A DNA stretch of 64,000 nt from Clostridium sp. (GCF_018372875.1 NZ_JAHAIF010000011.1:6797-70796); one strand, 5' to 3'. Positions 8,909 through 18,576 are shown, counted from the stretch's first letter. The notes: a model not told the origin generated them from the letters alone. A program made the numbers and translations.

Positions 8909-9432
8909 TGAGAAAGAACACATCTAGTTTAGCTGGTCCTAATATTTATTTAGATAGATATGGAAATGCTGTTTATTACAACATTTTTAATAAGAGAGCC
9001 TATCTTATAGATAAGGGTAGCGAACAAAAATTTAGGTTGATTTACTATAGATATTCGCTAATTGTTATTGTTCTTGTTTTATTAGGAGATTATTTTAAGT
9101 CATTAGAAAATACTCTTTTAGTAGGTATTGGAGCAGTAGTATTAAGCGAGATATATTTCAGAGGCTACTTTCTTAATAAGTTAAAGATTGTAAAAAACTT
9201 TAATAAAGAAAATAAGACTTCTAAGTTATATCAAATAATAAATAGCAAAGAAAAAGATAAGGCAGTTATGAAGGCATGTGCATATGTGCTTTTTGGAATT
9301 CTTATTGTTATAAATGCAATACAACAAAATTTCAATTTTATATTTATAGCTTTAAGTGCAGTAGTTGCGATATATAGTTTGTATTCAGCAGTAATTAATA
9401 TGATTGCTTTTTCAAAGATGAAGAAGTTATAG
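8908..9432 (+). CDS. Uncharacterised four-helix membrane protein in the GalNAc operon
   Basis: A 174-residue protein of no family I recognise. A soluble N-terminal ~45 residues is followed by four hydrophobic segments (about 48-63, 67-90, 121-139, 142-168) with a basic loop between helices two and three. ATG at 8908 is chosen: it overlaps the nagA stop by one base (TAATG) and has AAAGGTG upstream. The tight coupling to nagA and the aldolase implies a role tied to amino-sugar use, but no function can be assigned. Confidence 0.78.
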   Translation: MRKNTSSLAGPNIYLDRYGNAVYYNIFNKRAYLIDKGSEQKFRLIYYRYSLIVIVLVLLGDYFKSLENTLLVGIGAVVLSEIYFRGYFLNKLKIVKNFNKENKTSKLYQIINSKEKDKAVMKACAYVLFGILIVINAIQQNFNFIFIALSAVVAIYSLYSAVINMIAFSKMKKL

Positions 9433-9451
9433 GTTTGGAAGGAGATTTATT

Positions 9452-10303
9452 ATGGAATTAACTACAACAAAAAAGATTTTAAAAGAGGCTCAAGATGGAC
9501 ATTATGCAATAGGAGCATTTAATGTTGAAAATATGGAAATGGTAATGGCAGTTATTAGTGCAGCTGAGGAAATGAATGCTCCAGTTATTATGCAAACTAC
9601 TCCATCTACAGTAAAGTATGCAGGACTTGATTATTTCTTAGCAAATGTTAAGGTGGCAGCTAGCAAAGCAAAGGTACCAGTAGTTATGCATCTAGATCAT
9701 GGATCAAGCTTTGAATTAGCTTCACAAGCTTATAGAGCAGGATATACTTCTATTATGATAGATGGATCTCATAGTGATTTTGAGAGTAACATAGAAATAT
9801 CTAAATTAGTTGTAGATATGTGCAAACCTTCAGGTATAGCAGTTGAAGCTGAGCTTGGTAAAGTTGGAGGAAAAGAAGATGACTTAGATGGTGGTGATGG
9901 TGATGCATATACAGACCCACTTCAAGCTAAGGAATTTGTTGAAAGAACAGGTGTTGATTCACTAGCAGTTGCAATAGGTACTGCTCATGGAATGTATAAG
10001 GGTGAACCTCACCTAGATTTAGATAGATTATCTGAAATAAGAAAAGTTGTATCAGTTCCACTTGTATTACATGGTGGTTCTGGAATTCCAGATGAAAAGG
10101 TACAAGAATCTATTAGAAGAGGAATTTGTAAGGTTAATTATGCAACAGAGCTTAGAATAGCTTTTACAAATGGAGTTAATAAGTATCTTGCAGAAAAACC
10201 TGATACAATAGACCCTAAAAAGTATAATAAGGCTGGAATGGAAGAAGTTAAGGAATTTGTAAAAGAAAAAATAAAAGTATGTGGATGTGAGAATAAAGCA
10301 TAG
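9452..10303 (+). CDS. gatY: Class II ketose-bisphosphate aldolase (tagatose-1,6-bisphosphate type)
   Basis: A 283-residue zinc-dependent class II aldolase. Catalytic Asp82 and Zn ligand His83 are in MHLDHGSS. MIDGSHS, VEAELGKVGG, AVAIGTAHGMYKG and LVLHGGSG are the other metal and phosphate motifs. The context indicates cleavage of tagatose-1,6-bisphosphate to dihydroxyacetone phosphate and glyceraldehyde-3-phosphate, the last step of GalNAc catabolism. Fructose-bisphosphate activity cannot be excluded from sequence. No tagatose-6-phosphate kinase is encoded nearby. Ribosome site AAGGAG. Confidence 0.87.
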   Translation: MELTTTKKILKEAQDGHYAIGAFNVENMEMVMAVISAAEEMNAPVIMQTTPSTVKYAGLDYFLANVKVAASKAKVPVVMHLDHGSSFELASQAYRAGYTSIMIDGSHSDFESNIEISKLVVDMCKPSGIAVEAELGKVGGKEDDLDGGDGDAYTDPLQAKEFVERTGVDSLAVAIGTAHGMYKGEPHLDLDRLSEIRKVVSVPLVLHGGSGIPDEKVQESIRRGICKVNYATELRIAFTNGVNKYLAEKPDTIDPKKYNKAGMEEVKEFVKEKIKVCGCENKA

Positions 10304-10382
10304 AAAGATATTAATTAAGCCTCTAATAATAATTTATATATTTTCATTATAGGTTATTAGGACAAACTTATTAGAAAGAATT

Positions 10383-10417
10383 AAGGAAAGAAATTCATTT
10401 GCGATTTCTTTCCTTTT
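10383..10417 (+). terminator. Terminator of the nagA operon
   Basis: A 12-bp stem, AAGGAAAGAAAT / ATTTCTTTCCTT, with a 9-nt loop is followed by a short T-run. Confidence 0.75.
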
Positions 10418-10449
10418 GTTTTGCTTACGTACGGTTTTATTTATATTAA

Positions 10450-10860
10450 TTATGAGTTGGATTTTACATTTTCATTAATAAGCTTCATAAAATTATTTGG
10501 AGTTACAATTCTAACCTTAGGATTTTGGTTTAATTTATTAATCACATCATTAACCCCATATATTTGTTTTATATAAGGCTTCATCATCTAGTATAAGAAC
10601 ATAATTTTGATCCACCTTTTTCATATATTCACTTAGTATATTTATATAACTATCTAATTTAGTTATAGGAAATTTACTAGGATACATATATACGTTACCA
10701 GATGGTGAGGTTACAAAGTTATCAAAATATTTAGAGGAACTTGCACTCTCATAGTACTTATGGAAAACTGTAGGTGCTAAGTAATAAAGTGATTTTGATG
10801 TTATAGCATAATCCCTTAAGGCCATAGTTTGTAGTCACGCTCAGAATTACTAAGTATATA
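10450..10860 (-). pseudogene. Decayed C-terminal fragment of a GxGYxYP-family protein
   Basis: An open stretch at 10550-10825 encodes 91 residues with SPSGNVYMYPSKFP, close to the GxGYxYP signature of a putative glycoside-hydrolase family, then LDSYINILSEYMKK. Just after DDEALYKTNIWG the frame stops. The adjacent frame continues with a fitting C-terminus (NDVINKLNQNPKVRIVTPNN, stop at 10450-10452), which indicates a frameshift near 10550. Upstream, the expected acidic GDN segment before LQTMALRD is broken by a stop. The N-terminal bulk of the family is absent. The gene is a dead remnant; the family call is from memory of its motif. Confidence 0.6.
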
Positions 10861-10946
10861 AATTTGTTCACTATATTTATTAGGATTAGTTACTTAGAGA
10901 AGAGATATTCATCAGTAAAAAAATACTAAAATTTGTTGAGTTTCTT

Positions 10947-10975
10947 TTGAAATAATGGTAATATTCATTTGTAAT
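10947..10975 (+). promoter_or_regulatory. Promoter for riboswitch-M60 transcript
   Basis: TTGAAA (10947-10952) and TGTAAT (10970-10975), 17 nt apart, place the start of transcription just ahead of the riboswitch aptamer. Confidence 0.6.
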
Positions 10976-10982
10976 TAAAATT

Positions 10983-11066
10983 GAATAGGCAAATTTAGGG
11001 AAACCTAAAGACGCAAAGCTATAGGGACTAAGGTTAATAACTATGTCAGCCAGTTGCCAAAGAGTA
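10983..11066 (+). promoter_or_regulatory. Cyclic di-GMP-I (GEMM) riboswitch aptamer
   Basis: The conserved GEMM core is visible in order: AGGCAAA, GGGAAACCTAAAGACGCAAAGC, a TAGGGACTAAGGTTA segment containing the tetraloop receptor, then ATGTCAGCCAGTTGCC closing P1 (GGCA 10988-10991 with TGCC 11055-11058). The known ligand of this class is cyclic di-GMP. It sits in the leader of the M60 protease gene and is followed by an intrinsic terminator, so it probably controls transcription read-through. Confidence 0.93.
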
Positions 11067-11150
11067 CATTATACTTTTTGTTTCTAAGATTAATTAGTAT
11101 CAATGCTTTTATTTGTTATGCAAGAATACTTATTTATGAGGATAATATAG

Positions 11151-11177
11151 AGCTACTCTTTTAGAGTAGCTTTTTTT
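11151..11177 (+). terminator. Riboswitch-controlled leader terminator
   Basis: A 9-bp stem, AGCTACTCT / AGAGTAGCT, with a 3-nt loop is followed by seven T. AAAGAGTA (11059-11066), right at the 3' end of the aptamer, is complementary to TACTCTTT (11154-11161) in this hairpin. It can therefore act as an antiterminator strand. Confidence 0.85.
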
Positions 11178-11217
11178 AATGTACTTCTGAGGAGGATAAT
11201 AATCAGGAGGGGAACAA

Positions 11218-14200
11218 ATGAATAAGAGAAAAATTGCAGCCATAATGGCCGCAGCAGTAATCCTTAATTTCTCAGCGCCGTCAATACAAGTTTTAGCTGA
11301 TGAAATATCAAGTAATTTAACTTTAACGGAAGGAATTCAAGCTACGAAAGCAACCATTAGTAAATTTGAATTACTAAATAGTAGTAATATAGCTGCTTAT
11401 GATAAGGTATTCAAAATGGACAACTCAAATATTGAGTCTATAACTACTAATGGAGGTGACTATAATAGTGCATCTACTGCTGATAAAGCTATAGATGGGG
11501 ATTTTAATACTCATTGGGAAACAAGAAAGCAGAATAGTTCTGATTTTACAAATGAAGTAGTATTTAAGTTTAAAGAATTAACAGATTTAAGCAGAATAGT
11601 GTATGCAGCAAGACAATCTTCAGCTAAAGGTAAGGGGTTTGCTAAAGAGGTTGAAATCTATGGATCAATTACGGATGAAGAGAATGATTTCAGATTAATA
11701 AGTAGTGGTGAATACACAGGTTCTACCGGAGATGTAGTAGAAATTAGATTTAACAAAACAACATTTAAAAGAATAAAATTTGTATTTAAAGAAGCTGATA
11801 AAAATTGGGCTTCAGCATCAGAATTTATGTTCTATAAGGAAGATAAATTAAGTGATAAAATGAAGACTTTATTTACTGATGATACAATGAGTAAAGTTAG
11901 TAAAGAATTTAATACAGTAGAAAAGCTAGAAGCGTTAGAAAATGAAGTTAAAGAGCATCCGCTTTGTGAAGAATTTAAAGAATATATAGAAAATGCTAAA
12001 ATACTTTTACAAGAAAATAAAATTGAGGCAACAACAGCAATTACAAGAAGATTTGAAGATTATTCTAACGACGAATATTCAAATTTATTCAAGATGAATA
12101 CTAGCAATATAAAAGGAATCAAAAATAACGGAAGACATTATTCTTCACAAGTAATAACAAATGCTATAGACGATAATTTAGATACTTATTGGGAAACAAA
12201 CACATATAATACAAATAATTTTACAAACGAGGTTGAGGTAGAATTTAAGGAAGCTGTAGAATTAAATAGAATAGTATATGGAGCAAGAAAATCTGATAAT
12301 AAGGGATTTGCTAAGGAATTTGAAATATATGGTGCCACAACATCTGCAGGAGAGACATATCAACTTGTAGCAACTGGTAAGCATGATAAGGTATCTGGAT
12401 TGGTAGAAGCAAAGTTTAATCCAACTAAGTTTAGAAGAGTTAAATTTAAGTTTAAAAATTCAGATCAAAATTGGGCTACATTATCAGAAATAGCATTTTA
12501 CAAAGAAGATGAAATTGCTGATAAGGTTGAAAGGTTATTTACTAATGAATTAAAGAATGAATTATCAGCAGAGTTTAATACTAAGGAAAAATTACAGGCT
12601 TTAGAAGAGGAAACTAAAACTCATCCTTTATATGATAGATTTAAAGAAAGTTTAGAAAATGCTAAGGAATTATTAAACCAACAAAAGATAGAACCTACAA
12701 AAGCAATCACTAAAAAGTTTGACCATTATTCTGATGAGGAATATTCAAGCTTATTTAAAATGGATAATAATAATATAAAAGGAATCAAAAATAATGGAAG
12801 GCATTATTCTTCACAAGTAATAACAAATGCTATAGACGATAATTTAGATACCTATTGGGAAACAAACACATATAATACAAATAATTTTACAAACGAGGTT
12901 GAGGTAGAATTTAATGAAGCTGTAGAATTAAATAGAATAGTATATGGAGCAAGAAAATCTGATAATAAGGGATTTGCTAAGGAATTTGAGATATATGGTT
13001 CTACGACATCTGAAGGGGAAACATATCAACTTGTAGCAACTGGTAAGCATGACAAAGTATCTGGATTAGTAGAAGCAAAGTTTAATCCAACTAAGTTTAA
13101 AAGAGTTAAATTTAAGTTTAAAAATTCAGATCAGAATTGGGCTACATTATCAGAAATAGCATTTTACAAAGAAGATGAAATTGCTGATAAGGTTGAAAGC
13201 TTATTTACTAATGGATTAATGAATGAACTATCGGAAGATTTTAATACTGAAGAAAAATTACAGGCTTTAAAAGATACAGTTAAGGGACATCCTTTAGAGG
13301 ATTCATTTAAAGAATCATTTGAATTAGCTAATAAAGTACTTAGTGGTGAAATAGAAACTGTAAAAATTATTACTGCAGAACAACATGGGGATATGGTAAA
13401 ACATGCTAATGGTAATTTAAAATTTGGTTTTGGTAATAACAATCAACCAACAGGAATATCTGCAAAGCCAGGAGATAGAATAACTGTTTATGTAGATGCA
13501 GATCCAACACAGCCACTGCCAAAATTAGCATTCTCTCAACAAGAAGGTAGTTATGCTAACTGGATGAAAACTGTGAGTTTAGTACCAGGTAAGAATGTAA
13601 TAACTGTTCCTGAAGTACCAAAGGATAGCGCATATGCATATGATGTAACTAAAGGTGGAGCAGTATATATAGTAAATCCATATACCAGCGAAGAGCAATC
13701 TAAAGCTCCAGTTATAAGATTTGCTTCAGGTGATAAGTTCCCATTTGCTACAAAGGATACCAATGTAGAAGAATTCAAAGAGTTCTTAATAGAGTATAAG
13801 AAAGCAATAGACGAAGATATAGAAAAAAATCCTAATGTTCTAGACAGAGAGGTTCTAGATGTATTTGAGTTTGTAAGTGATCATATAGTTTGGACAGGGA
13901 CTGCAACAGGAGCATATAAGGCCTATATAGAACAAGGTGTAAATCCTTTAGATACAATAGAATCTTATAATATTCATATGAAAGAAATATTTAGATACTA
14001 TGGTTTAGATGGAAGTAGTGAAAAAAATGATCCAAAGTATATAAGAGAAAATGTTAGATTAGCACAACCATTTGGATATATGTATGCAGGTGCTGGACAT
14101 ATAGGAGTGCAAAGGGATGTAATGGCAAATCACTTAATTCCATTTGAAGAGAGGGGGCCATCTTGGGGATTAACTCATGAAATAGGTCATAAAATGGATG

Positions 14201-17200
14201 TAAATATAAGATTATATGGAGAGGTTACAAATAATATGTTACCTATGCATATGTCTGTATTTTACAATAAAATAGATAATAGAATACCATATGAATCTCA
14301 TACTTATAAAAATGTATTAAGAGAAAATACCAATAAATATATGGAATATGGATATTTTGAGAAGTTAGCTGTATTTTGGCAGTTAGAAATGTATAAACCA
14401 GGTTATTGGGCTAATTTAAATAAGTTATATAGGGAAAGAAATGTTAGTTTAGGAAATGAAAATACTAATAATGTTAAAATGCAATATTTAATTAAATTTT
14501 CATCAGAAGTAGTAGGAGAAGATTTAAGCGAATATTTTTCTAGACATGGATTTGAAGTTAATGAAGAAACTAAAAAGGAAACTAGCAAATATCAAAAACC
14601 AGATAAGAAGATATGGTACTTAAATAACAGCAAGGTTAATTATGAAGGAAATGGATTTACTAAAGATACTAATTTAGATGTTTCACTTAATAGATTAGAA
14701 AATGGAATTAAGCTAATATTTAATGTGGCTGATGAGGTTAAATCAGATTTACTAGGATATGAAATATTTAGAGATGGTGAGTTAATAGGATTTACTTCTA
14801 GTAATTCCTTTGTAGATATTAATGCAGATAAAACTAAGAATTCTAAGTATGAAGTTATACCTTATGATCTTAACTTAGGAACTGGTGAAGTTATTGAAAT
14901 TTATTCATTTACACCAAGTATGAGCATTAAAAATGATAAGATAACTTTAGGATTAAGAGAAGAATTTAATCCTATGGATTATATAAAAGCATTAGATCAT
15001 GAAGGCAATGATATAATTTCTAATGTTGAAGTTACGAACAATGTAGATACAAGCCAAAAAGGTGTATATCAAGTTAAGTATAAAATAAGTGATGAAGGCA
15101 TTGTAGTAGAAAAAGTTGTAGACGTTGAAGTAGTAAGCATATGTGATTATGCATCAGATTTACAAGAAGTATCTTCAAGGGTTGGGGATGGTATACTACG
15201 TAAGGATAAATCTGTTATGGGTGGAACTATTACATTCTTAAAGGATGGAAGTGAATTTACTTACAGTAAAGGTATAGGAGCTCATGCAAATTCTGAAGTA
15301 GTTTATAATATTGAAAATAAAGGCTATGAGTATTTTGAAAGCTATATAGGTGTGGATCAATGGTCAAAAAATACTGCAGCCTCAGTTACTTTTGAAGTAT
15401 GGGTAGATGGAGAGAAGAAGTTTGATAGTAAAGTATTTAAACATGATACAGATTCAGGCTATGTAAGAGTTAATGTAAGTGGAGCTAAGGAAGTAAAACT
15501 TATAACGACCGATGCTAAAATTAGCGGAAATTTATATGACCATTCTATATGGGCAGATGCTAAGTTTATTACAAACAATGCAAAACCTGTTATAAATGCA
15601 GAGGATAAGATTTATAAGCTAGATGAAGAAGTTGATTTTAAGGCTGGTATTACAGCTACTGATGTTGAAGATGGTGATTTAACATCTAATATAGAAATAA
15701 TATCAAATTCCTATGAGGAAGGTAAGGTTGGAAGATTCCAGGTTGTTTATAGTGTAACAGATAGTAATAATAATACTACAGAAAAGAAATCTTATATTAC
15801 AGTATATGAAGACTATAAAGTAGTTAAATCAAAATATGGACAGTTTGATAATTTAGATAAATATAATGAAGAATTCAAAGTCCCAGTGTCTTCAGTAACT
15901 AACAATGGTGGAAAATACTTTAGTAGTGTTATAGAAAATGCAATTGATAATAATATAAAGTCACATTGGGAAACTAATAAACCAAACAGCGACACATTCC
16001 AAAATGAAGTTGTATTTGATTTAGGAGAAAGCAAAGAAATAAATAGAATTGCCTATGCTGCTAGAAGAGATGCTGGTGGAAAGGGGTTTGCTAGAAAGTT
16101 TGAAATATATGTTTCAAATGATGCAGAAGGAAATGACTTTGTTTTAGCTGGAAAAGGTGAATATAGTGGAAGTAACACTGATGTTGTAGAATTTAAAATA
16201 TCTAAAACTACTGCAAGAAGAGTTAAATTTAAATTTATAGAAGCTTATAATGGTATGGCAAGTTTAGGGGAAATTTCATTCTATAAAGTAGATGAATTAG
16301 CTGATAAGATTGATAATTTATTTACTGACAACACTAAAACAGAAGTTTCTGATAGCTATAATACATTAGAGAAGGTGCAAGCTTTAAGAGAAGAGGTTAA
16401 AAATCATCCGGCAGCTAACTTATTTGAAGAATGTTTAGTCAAGGCTGAAGAAATAATAAGAGCTAAGTTCCCAACGTTAACTGTAGAAGGTGTAACTTAT
16501 GTTAAACTAAATAGTGATTTTGATTTAACTTTAGGGGTTACTGCAAATGACCAAGAGGATGGCGATATAACTGGAAATATTAAAGTTAATAGTAATAACT
16601 TTAATATAGCTAAATCAGGAGAATACATTATAACTTATAGCGTTATAGATAGTGATAATAATACTACAACTAAAGATAGAAAGGTTATAGTTTATAGTGA
16701 TAGTATTTATATATCTGATATGGAATGGGAGTCAGCAGTATCAGGATGGAAGAGTGTAAATAAAGATTCAGCAGTTAATTCAAGTAACAAAATAAAACTT
16801 AAGGTTAATGGTGAAATAAGAGAGTTTGATAAAGGTATAGGAGCTGCAACAAATGCAGAAATAGTATATAAACTAGATGGAAATTATAGCAATTTCACAA
16901 CATATATAGGTACTGATAAAAACTACGATCTTAATCAAACTACTATAATATTTAAAATATTTGCAGATGGAGAAGAAGTTTATACTTCTGATGTAATAAG
17001 AAAAGATAGTGAAGCAGAGTTTATAAATCTAGATGTTACAGGAGTACAAGAACTTAAATTGGTAGCAGATAATGTAGATGGTAATGGTGTTGGAGATTTT
17101 GCTTCATGGGCAGATACTAAATTATATACTACAAATGCAAAACCTAGATTAACTATTCCAAAATCATTATCAACTAAGCTTGGAGAAGAAATAGATTTAA

Positions 17201-18576
17201 ATGAAGAATATAGTGCAATAGATGCTGAGGATGGAGAGATAACTGAAAAAGTTGAAGTAAGTGGTAAAGTTAATTTCAACAAAACAGGAAAGTATCCAAT
17301 AACTTATAAAGTAATTGATAGCGATGGTAATGAAGTAGTTAAAACTAGAACTATATCAGTAGTTGATATGAATGATTATAACTACTTAACAGATTATGAT
17401 TGGAAATCTACTCAAAATAGTTATGCTGTTCCTAAAAAGGATATATCAACAAGTGCTAAAGCTTTAAGATTAACAGATAAAGATGGTAATGTAGTATCAT
17501 TTGAAAGAGGAATAGGAGCTCATGCAACTTCAACAATAATATACGACTTAACTGACAAAGACTATGCATACTTCAGCTCATATGTTGGGGTAGATAGAGA
17601 AATGTATAATACAGTAGGATCAGTTTCATTCCAAGTATATGTAGATGGAGAGAAGAAATTCGATAGTGAGTTAATGTCTTCAAGAGATGCTATGAAGTAT
17701 TTAGAAGTTGATATAGCTGGAGCTAAAGAATTAAAACTTGTGGTAACTGATGGTGGAAATGGAATTGGATCAGATCATGCTACATGGGGAGATGCTAAAC
17801 TTCATTTTGCAAAAGATGTACAAGGTAATTATGAAGATTTAGAATCATTAGTGAAGGAAGCTAAGAAGTTTGTGAAGGATGATTATACTGAAGAATCATT
17901 TAAAAAATTTGAAGAAGCTTTAATTAAAGCTGAGGAGATGTTAGCTGATAAAGTAAGTACTCAAGAGGATATAAACTTAATGATTACGGAATTAAATGAG
18001 GTTGTATCTAAGTTAGAGAAAAGAGTAGACTTAAATGAGATTATAACTATTAAAGATAGGGCTTTAAAAGATAGTATCAAGAGAGAACTTAATTTATCAA
18101 GTGATAATATAACTATTGGTGATATGTATAAATTAACAAACTTATCAGCATCAGGTGAGTGGATAACAAGTTTAGAAGGCTTACAATATGCTAAAAATTT
18201 AGAGGAATTAGACATATCATATAACGAAGTTAAGGATTTATCACCACTTAAAAATCTTAAAAAATTAACTAATTTAAATGGAAATCCTCAGATAATAACA
18301 GAGGGGATGCTTTATGCAAAAAATAATATAGTAAGTTTAGATTATAAGGTTTTAAACAGAAATGGTGAGAGATTAAAGCCAAGAGAAATAATTATAAGAA
18401 GTAATAAAACTTTTGAAGTTGTTAATTTAACTTTAGAAGAATTAATAGATGAAAATGGAGTTATTTCTTTTGATATTTCAAACCTTGATAAGGCTGTTTA
18501 TAGCGTGTATCTAGTATACGAAGATAAAGAAGATAATTTCTTATCTCAATCACTTTATATGTTTAATGTAGAATAG
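11218..18576 (+). CDS. Giant secreted M60-family zinc metalloprotease with glycan-binding domains
   Basis: 2452 residues with a signal peptide (about 1-28, cut near VLADE). F5/8 type C domains lie at about 66-209, 292-430 and 514-652. An M60 catalytic domain follows at about 720-1120, with His987-Glu-Ile-Gly-His991 and downstream Glu1002 in GEVTNN. C-terminal to it are an NPCBM domain (1310-1451), a DUF5011-like Ig domain (1456-1531), a fourth F5/8C (1555-1691), another Ig-like domain (1751-1826), NPCBM (1828-1971), Ig-like (1978-2050), NPCBM (2056-2198), FIVAR (2205-2275) and a leucine-rich segment (2275-2370). M60 enzymes cleave O-glycosylated mucins, so release of GalNAc-bearing glycans would feed the neighbouring GalNAc locus. 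No LPXTG anchor is present. Leader control is by c-di-GMP. Confidence 0.93.
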   Translation: MNKRKIAAIMAAAVILNFSAPSIQVLADEISSNLTLTEGIQATKATISKFELLNSSNIAAYDKVFKMDNSNIESITTNGGDYNSASTADKAIDGDFNTHWETRKQNSSDFTNEVVFKFKELTDLSRIVYAARQSSAKGKGFAKEVEIYGSITDEENDFRLISSGEYTGSTGDVVEIRFNKTTFKRIKFVFKEADKNWASASEFMFYKEDKLSDKMKTLFTDDTMSKVSKEFNTVEKLEALENEVKEHPLCEEFKEYIENAKILLQENKIEATTAITRRFEDYSNDEYSNLFKMNTSNIKGIKNNGRHYSSQVITNAIDDNLDTYWETNTYNTNNFTNEVEVEFKEAVELNRIVYGARKSDNKGFAKEFEIYGATTSAGETYQLVATGKHDKVSGLVEAKFNPTKFRRVKFKFKNSDQNWATLSEIAFYKEDEIADKVERLFTNELKNELSAEFNTKEKLQALEEETKTHPLYDRFKESLENAKELLNQQKIEPTKAITKKFDHYSDEEYSSLFKMDNNNIKGIKNNGRHYSSQVITNAIDDNLDTYWETNTYNTNNFTNEVEVEFNEAVELNRIVYGARKSDNKGFAKEFEIYGSTTSEGETYQLVATGKHDKVSGLVEAKFNPTKFKRVKFKFKNSDQNWATLSEIAFYKEDEIADKVESLFTNGLMNELSEDFNTEEKLQALKDTVKGHPLEDSFKESFELANKVLSGEIETVKIITAEQHGDMVKHANGNLKFGFGNNNQPTGISAKPGDRITVYVDADPTQPLPKLAFSQQEGSYANWMKTVSLVPGKNVITVPEVPKDSAYAYDVTKGGAVYIVNPYTSEEQSKAPVIRFASGDKFPFATKDTNVEEFKEFLIEYKKAIDEDIEKNPNVLDREVLDVFEFVSDHIVWTGTATGAYKAYIEQGVNPLDTIESYNIHMKEIFRYYGLDGSSEKNDPKYIRENVRLAQPFGYMYAGAGHIGVQRDVMANHLIPFEERGPSWGLTHEIGHKMDVNIRLYGEVTNNMLPMHMSVFYNKIDNRIPYESHTYKNVLRENTNKYMEYGYFEKLAVFWQLEMYKPGYWANLNKLYRERNVSLGNENTNNVKMQYLIKFSSEVVGEDLSEYFSRHGFEVNEETKKETSKYQKPDKKIWYLNNSKVNYEGNGFTKDTNLDVSLNRLENGIKLIFNVADEVKSDLLGYEIFRDGELIGFTSSNSFVDINADKTKNSKYEVIPYDLNLGTGEVIEIYSFTPSMSIKNDKITLGLREEFNPMDYIKALDHEGNDIISNVEVTNNVDTSQKGVYQVKYKISDEGIVVEKVVDVEVVSICDYASDLQEVSSRVGDGILRKDKSVMGGTITFLKDGSEFTYSKGIGAHANSEVVYNIENKGYEYFESYIGVDQWSKNTAASVTFEVWVDGEKKFDSKVFKHDTDSGYVRVNVSGAKEVKLITTDAKISGNLYDHSIWADAKFITNNAKPVINAEDKIYKLDEEVDFKAGITATDVEDGDLTSNIEIISNSYEEGKVGRFQVVYSVTDSNNNTTEKKSYITVYEDYKVVKSKYGQFDNLDKYNEEFKVPVSSVTNNGGKYFSSVIENAIDNNIKSHWETNKPNSDTFQNEVVFDLGESKEINRIAYAARRDAGGKGFARKFEIYVSNDAEGNDFVLAGKGEYSGSNTDVVEFKISKTTARRVKFKFIEAYNGMASLGEISFYKVDELADKIDNLFTDNTKTEVSDSYNTLEKVQALREEVKNHPAANLFEECLVKAEEIIRAKFPTLTVEGVTYVKLNSDFDLTLGVTANDQEDGDITGNIKVNSNNFNIAKSGEYIITYSVIDSDNNTTTKDRKVIVYSDSIYISDMEWESAVSGWKSVNKDSAVNSSNKIKLKVNGEIREFDKGIGAATNAEIVYKLDGNYSNFTTYIGTDKNYDLNQTTIIFKIFADGEEVYTSDVIRKDSEAEFINLDVTGVQELKLVADNVDGNGVGDFASWADTKLYTTNAKPRLTIPKSLSTKLGEEIDLNEEYSAIDAEDGEITEKVEVSGKVNFNKTGKYPITYKVIDSDGNEVVKTRTISVVDMNDYNYLTDYDWKSTQNSYAVPKKDISTSAKALRLTDKDGNVVSFERGIGAHATSTIIYDLTDKDYAYFSSYVGVDREMYNTVGSVSFQVYVDGEKKFDSELMSSRDAMKYLEVDIAGAKELKLVVTDGGNGIGSDHATWGDAKLHFAKDVQGNYEDLESLVKEAKKFVKDDYTEESFKKFEEALIKAEEMLADKVSTQEDINLMITELNEVVSKLEKRVDLNEIITIKDRALKDSIKRELNLSSDNITIGDMYKLTNLSASGEWITSLEGLQYAKNLEELDISYNEVKDLSPLKNLKKLTNLNGNPQIITEGMLYAKNNIVSLDYKVLNRNGERLKPREIIIRSNKTFEVVNLTLEELIDENGVISFDISNLDKAVYSVYLVYEDKEDNFLSQSLYMFNVE
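12060..13266 (+). repeat. Tandem near-identical F5/8C module duplication inside the M60 gene
   Basis: A 666-bp period is visible: the stretch beginning ggaatcaaaaataa at 12115 recurs at 12781, with near-identical flanks over more than 400 bp. The encoded residues NGRHYSSQVITNAIDDNLD occur in both copies. The first F5/8C module (from about 11410) is related but clearly diverged, so this duplication is recent. Confidence 0.85.

Noticed and set aside
13164..13778. Minus-strand frames inside the M60 gene
   Set aside because: Shadows of the M60 coding frame; repeat-derived composition explains their length.
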